The notes under the pieces: model-generated
Databases searched by the model: none
What the model saw: the letters and a program-made list of their open reading frames with translations, nothing else
Told to the model about the DNA's origin: nothing
Shown here: positions 1 through 12,563 of the stretch, one piece after another
How the letters are laid out: each line of letters opens with the position of its first letter
Position numbering within the stretch: position 1 is the stretch's first letter
Origin: Hofstenia miamia
Taxonomy: Eukaryota > Xenacoelomorpha > Acoela
Reading direction: 5' to 3'
Assembly (NCBI GenBank): GCA_004352715.1
Contig: SCFE01000037.1
Location: forward strand, 1,048,654-1,112,653
DNA: 64,000 nucleotides
Translations under genes and position numbers: made by a program

Positions 1-1100
1 GACAATCTGTTCTGAACATCTACTTTTCATGTTGGCAAAATTATGTTGATATCAAAAGAAGAAAGGCGGTACGTAAATACGTAAAGTTTAAATTATGTAG
101 TAATAAGTATGTTACTTAATTTATAAAAAAACTGCATGGGAGTGGGGTAAAATAAAAATGCCAATTTTGTGCATAGCCACAGACAGAGACTGCAATTGTT
201 GCACTTAATTTCTTACATAAATGACGAAATAATTTCATTATCTCGAGGTTCTATGCATGTATTTAGTATTTGTGTTTATTTGCTGCATTTAGTTGTTTTC
301 CGGTGTTTTTAAATTAAGACGCTTTACAATTTCTCTTAACATTTTTTCTTTTTTCTCTGTAACAATCCAAAACGTTTCCTCGTTTTTTGTGTCTAAATTT
401 GTTGGGTTTTACACGCCTTGGGGAACAGCAACCAGCGAAGATTACATTCAACTGCATTTCAGAAAATATCATGAGATTGAAACCAAAAATGCTATTAAAT
501 TTTTAGAAAATTCACCCAAAATATCGTTGATCTTACTGAAAGTAGTTTTTTTACTTTTGAAAGCTATGGGCACCTACAGTAATTTACGATATTTTCTTGA
601 GCACTGTTTTTTAATAAACTTCGCAACGATTTCTGTCTATCAAGATCTCATGGAAATTGTAGATGGTTCTCAATCATGGTGCTATACTGAGTCACAAGAA
701 AATCACAATTTCTCATATAAATTAATTGTCTTTGTGTGTTATCTCTTTTTCAAGTGTAAGCTTTTGCATTGATGGGTAGTATTTTTCATTTTGGAATCCC
801 AAATTATTTTAGTAAATTGTTGTAATATCGATCGCTATTGCGATAATAGAAGCAACTTTTGTTAAGCTGTAGCATATTGAAAGTACTCTAGCTTCCATTA
901 GAAAGTAATCTTTAAAAAAACTATTGCAATGCATCAGAAACTAGTATTGAGACAGGTCAGTATTTTTATATCAGGTTTATCTGGATTAATCAGGTCAGGT
1001 TAGGTTTCAAGTCAAATTTGGGGAGTCGCAAATCAGGTTCAGGATAAAACAGGATCAGAATTAGGTTCGAAAGCACCCATGTTGTTTGATGAATTTGGTA
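1..1100. other. AT-rich region with one unassigned long open frame
   Basis: An unbroken + frame runs 293-772 (159 codons). It begins at TTG and its only internal ATG is far downstream, so it is not a convincing complete gene. The translation is hydrophobic at both ends, with a more polar centre containing the motif YTPWGTATSEDY. I recognise no family. The frame is longer than expected by chance at about 30-35% GC, so it may be an exon or an old element ORF. From 960 to 1080 there is a run of degenerate CAGGTTAGG/CAGGTCAG-like words and nothing else I can name. Confidence 0.2.
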
Positions 1101-1144
1101 TAATTTTTGTTGCCTAAGATAACATTTAAGTATCTAGGTACCTT

Positions 1145-2225
1145 TTGGGTCCCAATTTAGACTATGTAAATAGAATTGATCAACTAAAATCAACATTCAG
1201 TCTTAATTATATTAATCAATATGAACTAATTAAAGTTGTAGCTGGTCTTGATAGAAATACATGTACTAATAGCAGTGGTATTTCAGTATTTATAATCAAA
1301 GAATATATTAAATATTTCTCGGAACATCTACTTTTTTGCTTGCAATTTTGCAATACATACATCAACATTTCCTCAAATATTAAAAAAATCTGATATAACG
1401 CCAGTACTAAAGAAAGGAGATCCTACAAATTGTATAAATTACAGACCAATAGCTATCACAAATCCTATATCCAAAATCTTTGAAAAACTCTTATACAAAC
1501 AAAGAAATAACTATCTAAACGAATTAGAGATAATCTGAAATAAACAATTTGGCTTTAGAGAAACATTCGGCACCACAGATGCTTTACTTTCTCTTACAGA
1601 AACTACAAGTTATTATTTAAATAAGGATATAAGTAGTGCTATTACTTTACTAGATCTGAGTAAGGCCTTTGACATCCTTGATTTCAGGATTTTAATTTCA
1701 AAATTACGACAATATGGCTTTTCTAGTGATTCTTGTAAGCTCATGGATAGCTTCTTAAATGGAAGACAACAACGTGTTCGTATCCAAACTACATTTTCTG
1801 ATTATCTAACAACTCATAAAGGTGTTCCACAAGGTACGGTCTTGGGACCAATATTATTCAATATATACATAAATGATGTAAACAAATTTATCAAAAATTC
1901 TGAAATAATTCAATATGCAGATGATATGTGTATAGTAAATCGAAACATCAGTCCAATTATAGCTACACAAAATTTACAGATTAGCATTGAGAATATAAAA
2001 AATTATCTTAACCAAAACAAATTAACAATAAATATTCAAAAAACGCAATTCACAATATTCTCTCCAAATAAATATAAAAAGATTTTCACTGATATCAAAT
2101 TAGATATTAATGGGGACATACCATTTGTAGAAAAATTATTTGTTCTAAGGTACTTTACTACAAAATTCTCAAATGCTTATAAATCGCAGATTTTGCAAAC
2201 AATTACATTTCTAGACGTTCTGTAA
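1145..2225 (+). pseudogene. Non-LTR retrotransposon reverse transcriptase remnant (CR1/Jockey-like)
   Basis: This is the reverse transcriptase of a LINE, broken into several frames. Read across the breaks, the usual order is visible: the entry block near DITPVLKKGDP and NYRPIAI (about 1395-1455), QFGFRETFGTTDALL (about 1548-1590), LLDLSKAFD (about 1645), GVPQGTVLGPILFNIYIND (about 1820-1880) and the catalytic YADD (about 1914). The last uninterrupted frame is 1743-2225. An in-frame TGA interrupts the copy near 1537, and there is a frame change near 1380. The endonuclease and ORF1 are absent. The motif wording closely follows the intact LINE at 22083-25034, so this is probably a dead, 5'-truncated relative of that family. 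Confidence 0.85.
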
Positions 2226-3282
2226 AGAGTTACATCATTACCGGACCTGTTATTTTCACAATTTTATATTGATTATTTTGAAACCAAACCACAGAATTCA
2301 ATATGTAGTAGGAGTACAGCGACTACTTAATTTATAAAGTTATGAGAATTATTTTAAAAACAATCACCTCAATTACAGACTTAATTGGGCAAACATTACC
2401 TTCAAAATTTAAGCAATGTAATTAGATTGTAAGACCAGTGAATAAAAAATTGGTCATACAGTAGCCTGAAAAGAACTAATCAGGCCAATAATTTGGATTT
2501 GCACTTTTAAGGTGATTTATGAGATCGCTGTTGCCTTTGTTTTTTACTTGCTTTATAACTAAGATAGTCACACGACAATTTTTTGAAAGCTGGTATGTTG
2601 TTGTAATGGTATTTTAATTAGGAAAAATAAACATTTTTTACAATCATATCAAGTAATTTCAGTCAAAAAATTTTAAATCAAGTACACCCTAGCATTGCAG
2701 AGTGCAATTTCTATTTTAAATGTCTTTAGCATGAAAACAAATGTACAAAGAGCCCAATGTAAAATAGGCAAGGATATGTAATATGACCGTAACTTTTTGA
2801 AATTTTAGTAATTTATTAGCATAAAGTGGATCCAAGTTTGATACAAATTATCGTGTGACATGTCACTATTCGTATCAACAGATGAATAAAAGTGGCGAAC
2901 TAATCGTTTATTTGAAGCGGCAATACTAGGCCTAACTTCCACTAATGATTTAATAATGAAGAGGCAATCTTAAAGGAAATTATCTCATTAATAACTTTTA
3001 AATTATAAGAATATCTGACAATAAAAATGTACATGAACTTAAACATAATAACTACATATTTGACCTAATCTAACCATATGCAGCCATTATTAAGGCTGAC
3101 TAAGAAACAATGTTTCTCATTGGCAGTAAGCATTATTCTAGCATTTTGTCTAGCATCTATGAGCTCCTTTTGCAATATCAGGCTCATAAATGTGTTCAAC
3201 CAGAGCTGCATGTTATTCGCATGATACGGTATGAGCTTGTTTGGTTTCTGCTACTAACTGCTTCAGCCGCTAAAATAGTCTA
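2226..3282. other. AT-rich intergenic sequence, no feature recognised
   Basis: About 1 kb of AT-rich sequence with stops in all frames. I see no domain, terminal repeat or RNA-like fold. Confidence 0.5.
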
Positions 3283-4163
3283 AAACTATACCCACTCCCA
3301 AGTTTTTATATTATGTAATAGAATGAACTGCTACTAGCAATACAAATTGCAAAAAATGATTAGATTTGGCGGGTAATTTAATGCTATTATAAGGCCCGTG
3401 GCTTGCATTTGAAATTTAGGGGGTCATGGGCCCGCAAAGTTCAATAAATTAATCATAGTTTTACTCNAAAAATTATTTTTATATATTTCAGTTATAGACG
3501 TTACGAAATATTAGAGTATGAATCTCTTCTTCCTCATATTTCAAAGGCCGTTTTCAATTCATATTTAGAAAATGCGATATTACTGTCCTTTTTTAAAATT
3601 ATCGAAACATTAATCTGCCTGTTGTAACATTAAATACCCAAACGTTTGCCAACATTTTTTAACACCTTTCTCCAAGCCTATTGAAAAACTTACAAGTTTT
3701 GAGGCTTTGACCCATCTATTGGTAAGTTTGCTTAACTGTCATGGTGAAAATCTGTAAAAAATTATCGTTGTGCATAATTATTCGAAAATAATGACTTTTA
3801 TCATTGAAAAATTCGATTTTACAAAATAATTTAAATTTCTGCCATAATAATAATATTAGTAACAAAACACCATGCAGCACAACTAGCGTCAACAAATTTG
3901 TTTTCTTTATATATGATATTTAAAATATTTCACAAAAGTCTAATCCTAAATCTACTACACTTCATTTAATAGAAAATCNAAACTATACCCACTCCCAAGT
4001 TTTTATATTATGTAATAGAATGAACTGCTACTAGCAATACAAATTGCAAAAAATGATTAGATTTGGCGGGTAATTTAATGCTATTATAAGGCCCGTGGCT
4101 TGCATTTGAAATTTAGGGGGTCATGGGCCCGCAAAGTTCAATAAATTAATCATAGTTTTACTC
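3283..4163. repeat. Exact 184-bp duplication bracketing a 511-bp block delimited by single Ns
   Basis: Bases 3283-3466 are repeated exactly at 3980-4163. The first copy ends against a single N (3467) and the second begins right after another single N (3979). The block between (3468-3978) is non-coding. Perfect identity ending exactly at N characters is the signature of a scaffolding or gap-filling error. Bases 3640-3740 in the inserted block share word-level similarity with 20800-20880 (CTCCAA-CC-ATT, CATCTATTG), suggesting an old dispersed non-coding repeat. Confidence 0.75.
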
Positions 4164-4949
4164 ATATGAAATAGTTTCACTTTTTCATTGTATTTTTAAA
4201 TAGAATTGCATTAGTATTTTATATATTTCAACTAAAATATATTCATTCTAGCTTAGTAAGCCCATGCCCCCGTTCCTCCCCTAGCCACGGCCCTGGCTAT
4301 TATTGATCAAATATCTTAGCCAATTAATTCACTTATTTTTCTTTCGTGTTAAATATTTGACCTGTAAAGGATGTGGACTCAATCCATAGCATAACAAAAT
4401 TTAATCGCCAGACAATTTGCACGAAATGCATCATCTGCTTTGTTGTTTTAATTTTTGATACACACCTAATCACTGCAAACTGAACTTTGCATGTTATGGC
4501 TGCAAATCTAAAATTGCCATTAATGGAATGAGGAAAAATCAATTAATGGTCATTTTAAATTGATAAAATCCATTAATTGTTTTCCGTTAATGACAATTAA
4601 TTCCCCCATTAATTTTTTAGCATCCCTGAGCCCAATATCTCCAACGTGAATGATGAAGATGTCTCACAGCTCATTGTTCTATGGATAAAGCTAAAATTAA
4701 CTGTTAAGATAATAGTAATAAAGGTAACACAAACACACGTAACAACTATTTACAGGCTAAATGAACACGTTTTAGTTAAAAAGAAGTAATTAGTAGACAT
4801 AACACACAATTACATTTAGCTACTGACGTCATGATGCATCACTATAGATTTCACAATATAGTCAACAGCTCTATAGACATTCGTAGTGGAAAACAGATCT
4901 AAAATATTTTCAAAATCCAATGGTTTAGATGGGATTCAGCTTTGGAATT
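4164..4949. other. AT-rich intergenic sequence
   Basis: No supported gene. Around 4260-4300 there is a short GC-richer patch (CCCATGCCCCCGTTCC, CACGGCCCTGG) that resembles the edge of a dispersed element, but no terminal repeat partner was found. Confidence 0.35.
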
Positions 4950-7900
4950 TAAAAATGTGGTGCTTAGGATTTTCGTTACTAATGTGGCATAACCTGCATT
5001 TTAGTGTAGTCTCGAAAAATAGAATTTATCCCTGTTAATAATTCGATACAGAATAATCTTGTGAAGTAGAGTTTTATAGTATGGACAGATGTTAGATGTG
5101 CGTACTTTATTGACTTGCGGAAGAATTTCCTCTGAATTCACTTCTTACAGGCTCGCTGCTTTACTAAGAATGGTTGACATACTTCTATCATTTGAAAAGT
5201 AGTTTGACATTTGCTTTACATTTTTGTGGCAAGAACTTGTCTTCGGATCCAAATCGGTGTTAGATAGGATATTATGCTGCTTTTGCTTCTTGATGTCAAT
5301 CAGCTAGGGTAGATTCAACTGCAGCCTTCTGGATTTTATTAAAAATTCTGTGTTCGCATTATTTAGAGATATTCGTAGAGATATGGACAGAACGATTTAA
5401 GTTTCCTAGGTATTGACAAATTACATAGCATATCTAAGAGATCCCTTTTGTTTGTATTAAGAAGAATAATCATGTTATACAGTTGATGTACAGGATGGGT
5501 GTCATTATTGAACATCATTAAGTTGATCTTATATTCTAGTGGCTTAAGAAAATACTTCCTAGCTAAACCCTACCATGCCTATTGCCACAATACATTAGTT
5601 TAGTTGGTCTGCTTATGGGCTTTGTTTTTCCAAATTGCTTCATTTATTTTAGCTTGCATTAAGTTGCTTATGCAGACGGATGAATAGTAAGTTAGTTTAT
5701 AAGGCAGCTTCGTCAGTATTGACAGCTTTTGTTTTACCGAAAATTGGTTTTTAGTGCAATCAGCTGTCCTATTTTTCCCTTATTAATGCCAGTGTATACA
5801 TATTTCTGTTTGCCGAATTCGTGTGGCTCTTGAAACACTTGTGTGAGACCTGTTTCTTTGTTTGCAATAAATCTGATGTCGTCTGCGAAAGCTAAATATT
5901 TGTCCTGAACATCTAAATATTTAAAACCGTCAACTAAAAAGAGTTGTTTATTTTGCGTAATAGAGGCCCAAGCCCAAGATATAGGACACCTTGAATAACA
6001 GTTTGCTTTATTGCTATTTCGGTTGATAAAAAGTGATTAATGAGAATGAAAGATTTGTTACTATAATATAAAGATTTAATAAAGTTTGCTATGTATGGTG
6101 GAACACCCATTTTCTGTAAAGTATTGACTAAATACTTTATTGATTGAATCATATCCTTTTGGAAATTACGTTTAGTATAGCAAGGTCAAATGTATTAGTT
6201 GCAGATGTCAATGATGCACTGAAGAGAGCTTTTACGATTATTAATGAATCCTGTTTGTGTAGAACCAACATATTTTGCAGCGATGGCACTTAATATGTTA
6301 TTTAATGTATGCGCAATGATCTTTATTTTCATGTTCAACAAGGAAACGGGACGCCATGTTTTTCTGTGTTGTGGGATCTCTCCATTTTTCGTATTAATTT
6401 GATCACAGCATCAGTAAAGCTGTTTGGAAATGAGTTGTAAACAGTCATCGAGTCAGTTCATAATTTTAGATATGGTGTTAGAAGATTTTGAAAAAAATTA
6501 TAAAATGTTGCATTTAACTCGTCAAATCCAGGGACAGTTTTTTAGTTTGGAAATGGCTTGCGTAATTTTTTTGAACTAATGTGTAGAGACAGATCTTCCT
6601 TATCTGTATTTGATAACCGAAAATAGTAAGGATTGAAATGACCCACTTTACTAGCTTTTTCCCTAAATATATCTTAGCAAGGGGCATTAAATTGATGTAT
6701 TATATTCTCAGTTTACTCAGATAATACACCGTCGTTCATTTTAACCTGATGGATACAAAGTTTGCTCAAGCACTTGTTTATGTAATTTTGAATTCTTTGA
6801 GGCTTACTTCGTTAATATTCGTGTTTAATATTGTTTATGTATTCAAGTTCTATTTATGCCACCTCTACTTAGATAGTATTGATTTCATCTTCGAGAATTT
6901 TCTTAATTTCTTCGTATTCATACATGGCTGGGCATAAAAATTTGTTTTTCTAATTACACTATTTTATAGAATTTGTTATTACTTATAAAACTTTGCAGTG
7001 TCGTTAAGAGTCTTTTTACCCTAATTTTCATGGCCGTCCTTTTAATTTGGATGTTGTCAATGGTTGCGCCTGCTAAGCAATCTATAATGAAATTTTAGAT
7101 TTCCTTTGAATATTTCTCAATTATCGAGGATCTTATCCTCCAAATCGCTGGCCCATGGTGAATCTTTTCTTGTGCAAAGAATGTTCGTAATGGTTTGTGA
7201 TCATATATATTAAGATTAATAACCTTGGTGTGAACAGGAGTTAGGTCAGTGGATGCAAAGCAATGTTATATTCTAGAAAGTAGGTGTGCTTAGTGTTTCC
7301 TAGTATTGTAGCACTGTACATTATATTATAGTGGCTTAGCAGATGTTATTGAAAATAGCTATAACTTGTTGCTGTTATGTTTGTTGTCCTGTTACCTATA
7401 ACATCACTATCTTGTTAGTAGCAATTAGAGTCTCCCAAACAAATTATTGATTTTACATGTAGCCTATTTGTTGCTGCTAAAATGAAACTTATTGTGCTTT
7501 TATATGTGTTTTTTACGAGGTAGTGGTTACCAATTAGAGTATTTGATTTTGTAGCCATTAAAATTTGTGCAGTTTCACATTCAGCTTTCAAATACTTATC
7601 ACTTATTAGAGTCAACAACCCACCTTTGATTCCAGATAATTCTGGATGTTTAGTGAAAACTTTCAATTTCTGTTTCTTGGAAACAGATAATGTCTGGCTT
7701 AAAATACAGTAATGATTCGATGATCTGATAGAACTTTTTCTTATTTGTGATACCATTAATGTTGAAGTTGATTAATTTCAAAGTAGGTGTTCTCATAATG
7801 GCAGTGATAGGATTAAGAAATAGGTTAGTAGACCGAACCAGTACTACTGTCACTATTGTCTATCACAAGATTTGATGGACTTGCAAAGGGGTTGGTCATT

Positions 7901-8290
7901 TTTCAGAGGCTCCCCAATGTAGTGGATTATCTAGACTATTAGATTTTGTTACAGAGGATGTTTGAGCGTGTAGTAAATTCGGAGAAGTAATTTTTGGGTT
8001 CAGTTTTTTTGGTTCTGATATTCAGCTGCCGTAGTGTTATCAGTTTTTGGTTGATGTGTTTCAGGGACGCTTAAGTTCTCTTGCTCTTCAGTGGTGTGGC
8101 ATTTTGACAATGGTTCAGGGGGTTGTCAATTATTTATACCATTCAGGTTTTTGTTTAATTCGTTGGCACTTGCAATTCTTACAAACAGTTAATCAGGGCA
8201 GTTGGCTGATAACCAAAGACCTCCTCCTTAAGATCAATCATATTCATCAACGAGCAGCGAACGTTGGTAGGGCTATATATTATATATGAC
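4950..8290 (-). pseudogene. L1/Tx1-type LINE remnant, endonuclease and RT
   Basis: Read on the minus strand, this is one decayed LINE. Bases 8290-7860 carry an ORF1-like tail. Bases 7853-7650 encode the start of an apurinic-type endonuclease (INFNINGITNKKKF, then DIICFQET with the catalytic Glu). Bases 7645-7415 continue it in another frame (GIKGGLLTLIS; ends near CLGDSN). The RT finger/palm lies at 6150-5870, with LQKMGVPPYIANFIKSLYY and IAIKQTVIQG, followed by the catalytic block reading FADDIRFI near 5895. The phrasing of the LQKMG...IKSLY block is that of L1/Tx1-type enzymes, unlike the CR1/Jockey-like copies elsewhere here. Numerous frameshifts and stops make it inactive. The 3' boundary near 4950 is approximate. 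Confidence 0.75.
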
Positions 8291-9501
8291 TGAATACTAA
8301 GAGAACAAAAAATCGATATTTTGTTGCTCCGACTTCATAATGGGCCGACGTCACGAAGTTGGCCATAGTACTAAAATATTTAAAAATATATGTTCCTTTC
8401 CAGAATGCCAATGAAGTTTGGCAGGGTCCTAGCTAACATTAGCTAAGTACAAAAAAATATTCATTGTATACTCAATTCATATGTTATATGTAAACAAACA
8501 TTTACAGAACAATTTATTGATCATTGGATAAAATTAATAATATATTGATACTCAATAAAATGAATATATCTCAAAAATAATTATAAAATTAATACCACTT
8601 TTAATAATTCATTTTCCTAATATATTTTTAGGAAAAAGAAAATTAGCGATATACCATTATTTCTCTAGGGGTGCTGAGGAAACACCCCGGCTGAGATAGG
8701 GTTAAATGCGGATTTAGGATTTCCTTAGATAATACGGCTTAACTCCAGTGCTGTTTAAGAATCCGCTATTGTGTAAAAACGCTAAAATTTCATGTCCAAG
8801 ATACAATTATGTTTACATGTTATGCTACAATACTGCGTAGGCAGCTATTATGTAAAAATCCAATACTGCGTATATTTTTCGTTGTCCCAAATCATAAAAT
8901 AGGCCCAATTAACCTCCAATATTGCGTACAATAACTGAAGAACATAGTTTTCAAAATGATTAGAGTGCTAGAAACTTGAAAAAAAAACTTCCTTCAAACC
9001 AACTGAGGCTGACAAAAGTCAACAAACAGTTACTAAATATTTCAGAAAACAGTAATATTTGTAGTGTAGTTGTAAATTCTTTTTGAAAGTTGTTCTGGCT
9101 GTCTTTTCTTGTAAAAAATTACTTAAACAATGTTATAAATTCCTAAAGAGGAGATACATAATATTAATGCTAATTATAAAACTAACACTAAAATACAAAT
9201 GTAAATGCTAAATACAAACACTAACTTCAATGATACAAATGTTAATGCTAATTATAAAAATACAAATATAAATGGTAAGCATAAAAACTAACTCTAAGAA
9301 AACAAACACAGACTAACTCTAGTAAAACAATATAAATTCTGAATCTAAAAAACAAGTATATTCTACTAAAATCACATTTAGTGCCTCCATGCTTTGTAAT
9401 ATTTTTGTCTTTTAATTGTTCAATTGCTTTAGAAAAAAATTAAATTGTATTTTTTGACAGAAACATTGTTGTAATGGGATCCTTTTACTCTTCGACAAGC
9501 A
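8291..9501. other. AT-rich intergenic sequence with cryptic TAAATGCTAA/ACAAATG repetition
   Basis: No coding evidence. From 9160 to 9330 short words such as ACAAATGT, AATGCTAA and AACTAACTC recur irregularly, a degenerate low-complexity tract rather than an array. Confidence 0.4.
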
Positions 9502-9919
9502 TCAAGACAGCATCTCGGTATGCATCAGTTTCACTAGAGCTGTACGCCCGTCAAATTTTCGTCGTTGGCGGGATGAGTCCCTAAAAAGTATTGGCGCGGC
9601 GTGAAAAAAATAATTTATTTTATGATTATCCAATAGATGACCTCGAAGAGTTCCCGTTGAAACGCTAATTTTGTACCGAAAACCTTGAAATAGCAATATC
9701 AGTTTTATTCTCAACTTTATCAAAGCATGGCTTGCAATAATAATGGTTCTCATCCTTAACTCCGTCGTCAAATAAAACACCAAAGTATTTGAACACAGCA
9801 CTTTTCTTATCTGTGATAAGCTCAGGCTTGTAGCATTTTTGTACCATGTCAATGCAGATCTGAAACGCGGCGGCGTGGCGTGGCGTGGCGGCGTACAGCT
9901 CTAAGTTTCGCAACCGCAA
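9502..9919 (-). pseudogene. BED-type zinc finger fragment of a hAT-like transposase
   Basis: On the minus strand, 9830-9680 reads AVFKYFGVL, then HYYCKPCFDKV and ISRFSV. A frame change near 9665 then gives STGTLRGHLLDNHKI. The order aromatic - C-x2-C - H-x4-H matches the BED zinc finger that begins many hAT transposases and ZBED-type host proteins. The catalytic hAT domain is not visible nearby, and the frameshift between the two zinc-ligand halves shows decay. It could instead be a domesticated ZBED exon, but the break argues against that. Confidence 0.6.
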
Positions 9920-10049
9920 TCGTGCAGTGCCATAAAGTTGTAAAAAATTTAATATTCTTAAATTTCTTCGGAATCATTTTTTGAAAACTGTTATTCATAA
10001 AATTGTAATTTATAGCAATTTGCTTTTTTTAAGCAGGCATGCTTACATT

Positions 10050-10688
10050 TTCCGTCCATTTATAATATACTGCTGATGGCATTTCAGCAAATATTGGACG
10101 AACATGATCGAGATAATGCTTGAATAATAAAAATATATTGAAAAGCAAGAACAAATTAGCATTACCATTTCGGCATTCTTTATGTTGACTGATAATAGTG
10201 GCTACCCAACTTGGTGAATGTCCTTTTTCTAATGCTCATTATTCTTTGTGATCGAATGACTTAGCTTTGCTGGTTGCATTATTGATTTAGAATAATTGAA
10301 GGTTTACAGGGACTCCTTTTCGATGACTACTGACAATATATGCCAAGATCAGTAAAACATAATTGACCTCTGTCAATTCCATTAAAGTTAATGAGCCTTT
10401 CGCATATGTCAAGCTCAGATTGGGTCCTACCTCAATTGGAGACATTTCATTCATCCGGCTGTCCTTGGCAATGTTTGACTGCAAATCACGTCCTTTTTCA
10501 TATGTATTTTGGAGATTTTCAATAAAAACCTGCTTTGCCTGATAGCCCATATTATCTCTTCTAAATAAGAAATTGCTGAAATACTGATGTACAGCATTTA
10601 GGCATTTTGTGCTTCGAGGATTCAACTTTCTGTGGTTGAGTTGCTCGGCATTTCTTAAGCGATTTATGACTACTCTAGAGCTAAACAC
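10050..10688 (-). pseudogene. Possible tyrosine-recombinase-type element remnant (Crypton/DIRS-like)
   Basis: The minus strand is open from 10688 to 10287 (133 codons). The translation starts with RVVINRLRNAEQ and ends with LAYIVSSHRKGVPVNLQLF. In another frame, 10220-10040 gives KGHSPSWVATI, then FKHYLDHVRPIFAEM. Helical segments of the style RNG-x-VPxNL and Y-x2-VRP are familiar from element-encoded tyrosine recombinases of aquatic invertebrates. I cannot place the catalytic R-H-R-Y set, so the assignment is tentative. Stops and frame changes make it non-functional. Confidence 0.35.
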
Positions 10689-11270
10689 TATTATATAAAA
10701 TCAAAATATGTTATCAGAATTCAAAAATGAAAATAATTTATACATGTTGCTCAAGCATTCGAGTGTTTTTCAAAAATAAATGGAACTCATATCCATTATA
10801 TTTACATTAGCTAACCATGACATGAAGACTCACAAAACTTAACACTTGTTCTATAATTATTATCTTTGCTGCTGTGAAACGCCAAGTATAGTTTGGGGCA
10901 ATTTCAACCCATAACATCTTTTAACTAGTAATGTAAAATCATGAACTCTACATAAATATAAATATAAAATAAATGTTAAAGTTGACTTTTCATCACTCAC
11001 TATAAAAACTAATACAAAAGTTAAGTAAAGATTTCAAATACATTAAGTAGATGTTAATTAAATCATCTATATGTACACTTCTTAAATACTTGATAGCAAC
11101 CATCAAATCAATCTTAATTAAATTCTTTACATGTAAGTATGCACTTAATAACAGCTTCTACACTCATCCCAACCCGCATTTAAAATTTTAAGCATCAACA
11201 AAATACATTTCTTACACACAAAAACGCGCAAATGTAAACAAGAGCACTTTGTAGGTTTTGGTAATAACCA
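10689..11270. other. AT-rich intergenic sequence
   Basis: Nothing coding or structured recognised. Confidence 0.4.
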
Positions 11271-11665
11271 AATTATAATTATGAGGAAAGGGCTTTTGTC
11301 AACAAATACATCATTTTTATAATTATGGGAATGTTTATTATAGCATATCGATGCTAGTGATAATTTGAATGAACCTATAAATTTAGACTAAAGTTGTAAC
11401 TATTCAACATTAAACTGCAATCATTTCCATAGAATTAACTCAAAAATGGTATTTGCTANNNNNNNNNNNNNNNNNNNAATTATAATTATGAGGAAAGGGC
11501 TTTTGTCAACAAATACATCATTTTTATAATTATAGGAATATTTATTATAGCATATCGATGCTAGTGATAATTTGAATTAACCTATAAATTTAGACTAAAG
11601 TTGTAACTATTCAACATTAAACTGCAATCATTTCCATAGAATTAACTCAAAAATGGTATTTGCTA
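11271..11665. repeat. 188-bp direct duplication flanking a 19-N gap
   Basis: Bases 11271-11458 are repeated at 11478-11665 with only three substitutions I can count. The copies abut the N run (11459-11477) precisely on both sides. This is what two haplotypes or overlapping contig ends look like when joined end to end. It is probably one locus written twice rather than a tandem repeat. Confidence 0.8.
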
Positions 11666-12563
11666 GATCTTGAAGAATTGTATTAGCTTTTCCATCCACT
11701 GGATGAAGAACATTCAATTGAATTGCATTCCCAACTACTATGTGAATTACTTTATTAAATGTTTACAGTTGTAAACTTCGTGATCGTGATCATGGCTCTA
11801 TTTACTCCAGATTTGTTCAGAGTTGCAAAATCTATTATTTTATCATGTAAATGTCTACCTATTTTGGAATCTCTATGATATGAAATTGAAACATTAGATT
11901 TCATCGTGATATTTGCAGCAAATCGACATTCATTTGAACGGTAGGCAAGATCAAGCATTTTTGAGACCGGGTCATATTATCAAACATAGATGAAATATGT
12001 TAATTTTAAATAATGCGTGAAGGAGAAGACACTCCTCTATCTCTTGCCGTTTTCAGAATTTGGACATTTTTATTAGTTCAGGGAATTTAAACATTTTTTC
12101 AAAAAATTATCACGGATTTTAGAAAACTGCAGGACAGAATAGGCAAAATTGCCATTCAGTAGCATTTAGATATTTATTCAATTGGCTCACTCTTCAGACA
12201 CTTGCCTTAAAATTTGCAATATCCAAAGAACACAAAGTAATATTGTAATAGTTATTTTGAAAGACAAAAATTTTGTATTTTTGCTAGTCAGTAAAGATCT
12301 GATGAATGAGAATCTGTGCTCTATCTTGTTAAAAATATTCTCTTCAATTTTTTTGCAAAATGTTCTATATCTTATGCATTTCTTTTTAAATGCATTTTCT
12401 CACATTCTCTCAAGAGGAAAGTTAAAAATTTTACCTTAGTGTAAAAAGTATCACCTTAATGTACATATTGCCTTTTTGACAGGAGTTCTGTGTAGAAGTT
12501 ATAAAGTGTAATACATTTATGAATTTATCAATTTTGAACCTGTGTTATTAAAAGTTATTTTAG
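11666..12563. other. AT-rich region upstream of the SFI1-like exons
   Basis: A 67-codon frame on the minus strand (11958-11755) and an 85-codon frame on the plus strand (12182-12439) are present, but neither shows a recognisable motif. Earlier exons of the gene that continues at 12564 could lie here or further upstream; I could not identify any. Confidence 0.3.

Noticed and set aside
7650-7853. Small minus-strand frame as a separate gene
   Set aside because: It is the endonuclease start of the L1/Tx1-type LINE, continuous with 7415-7756 after a frameshift.
12182-12439. 85-codon + frame as the first exon of the SFI1-like gene
   Set aside because: Composition and lack of Trp-repeat or in-phase donor do not fit; no support beyond openness.
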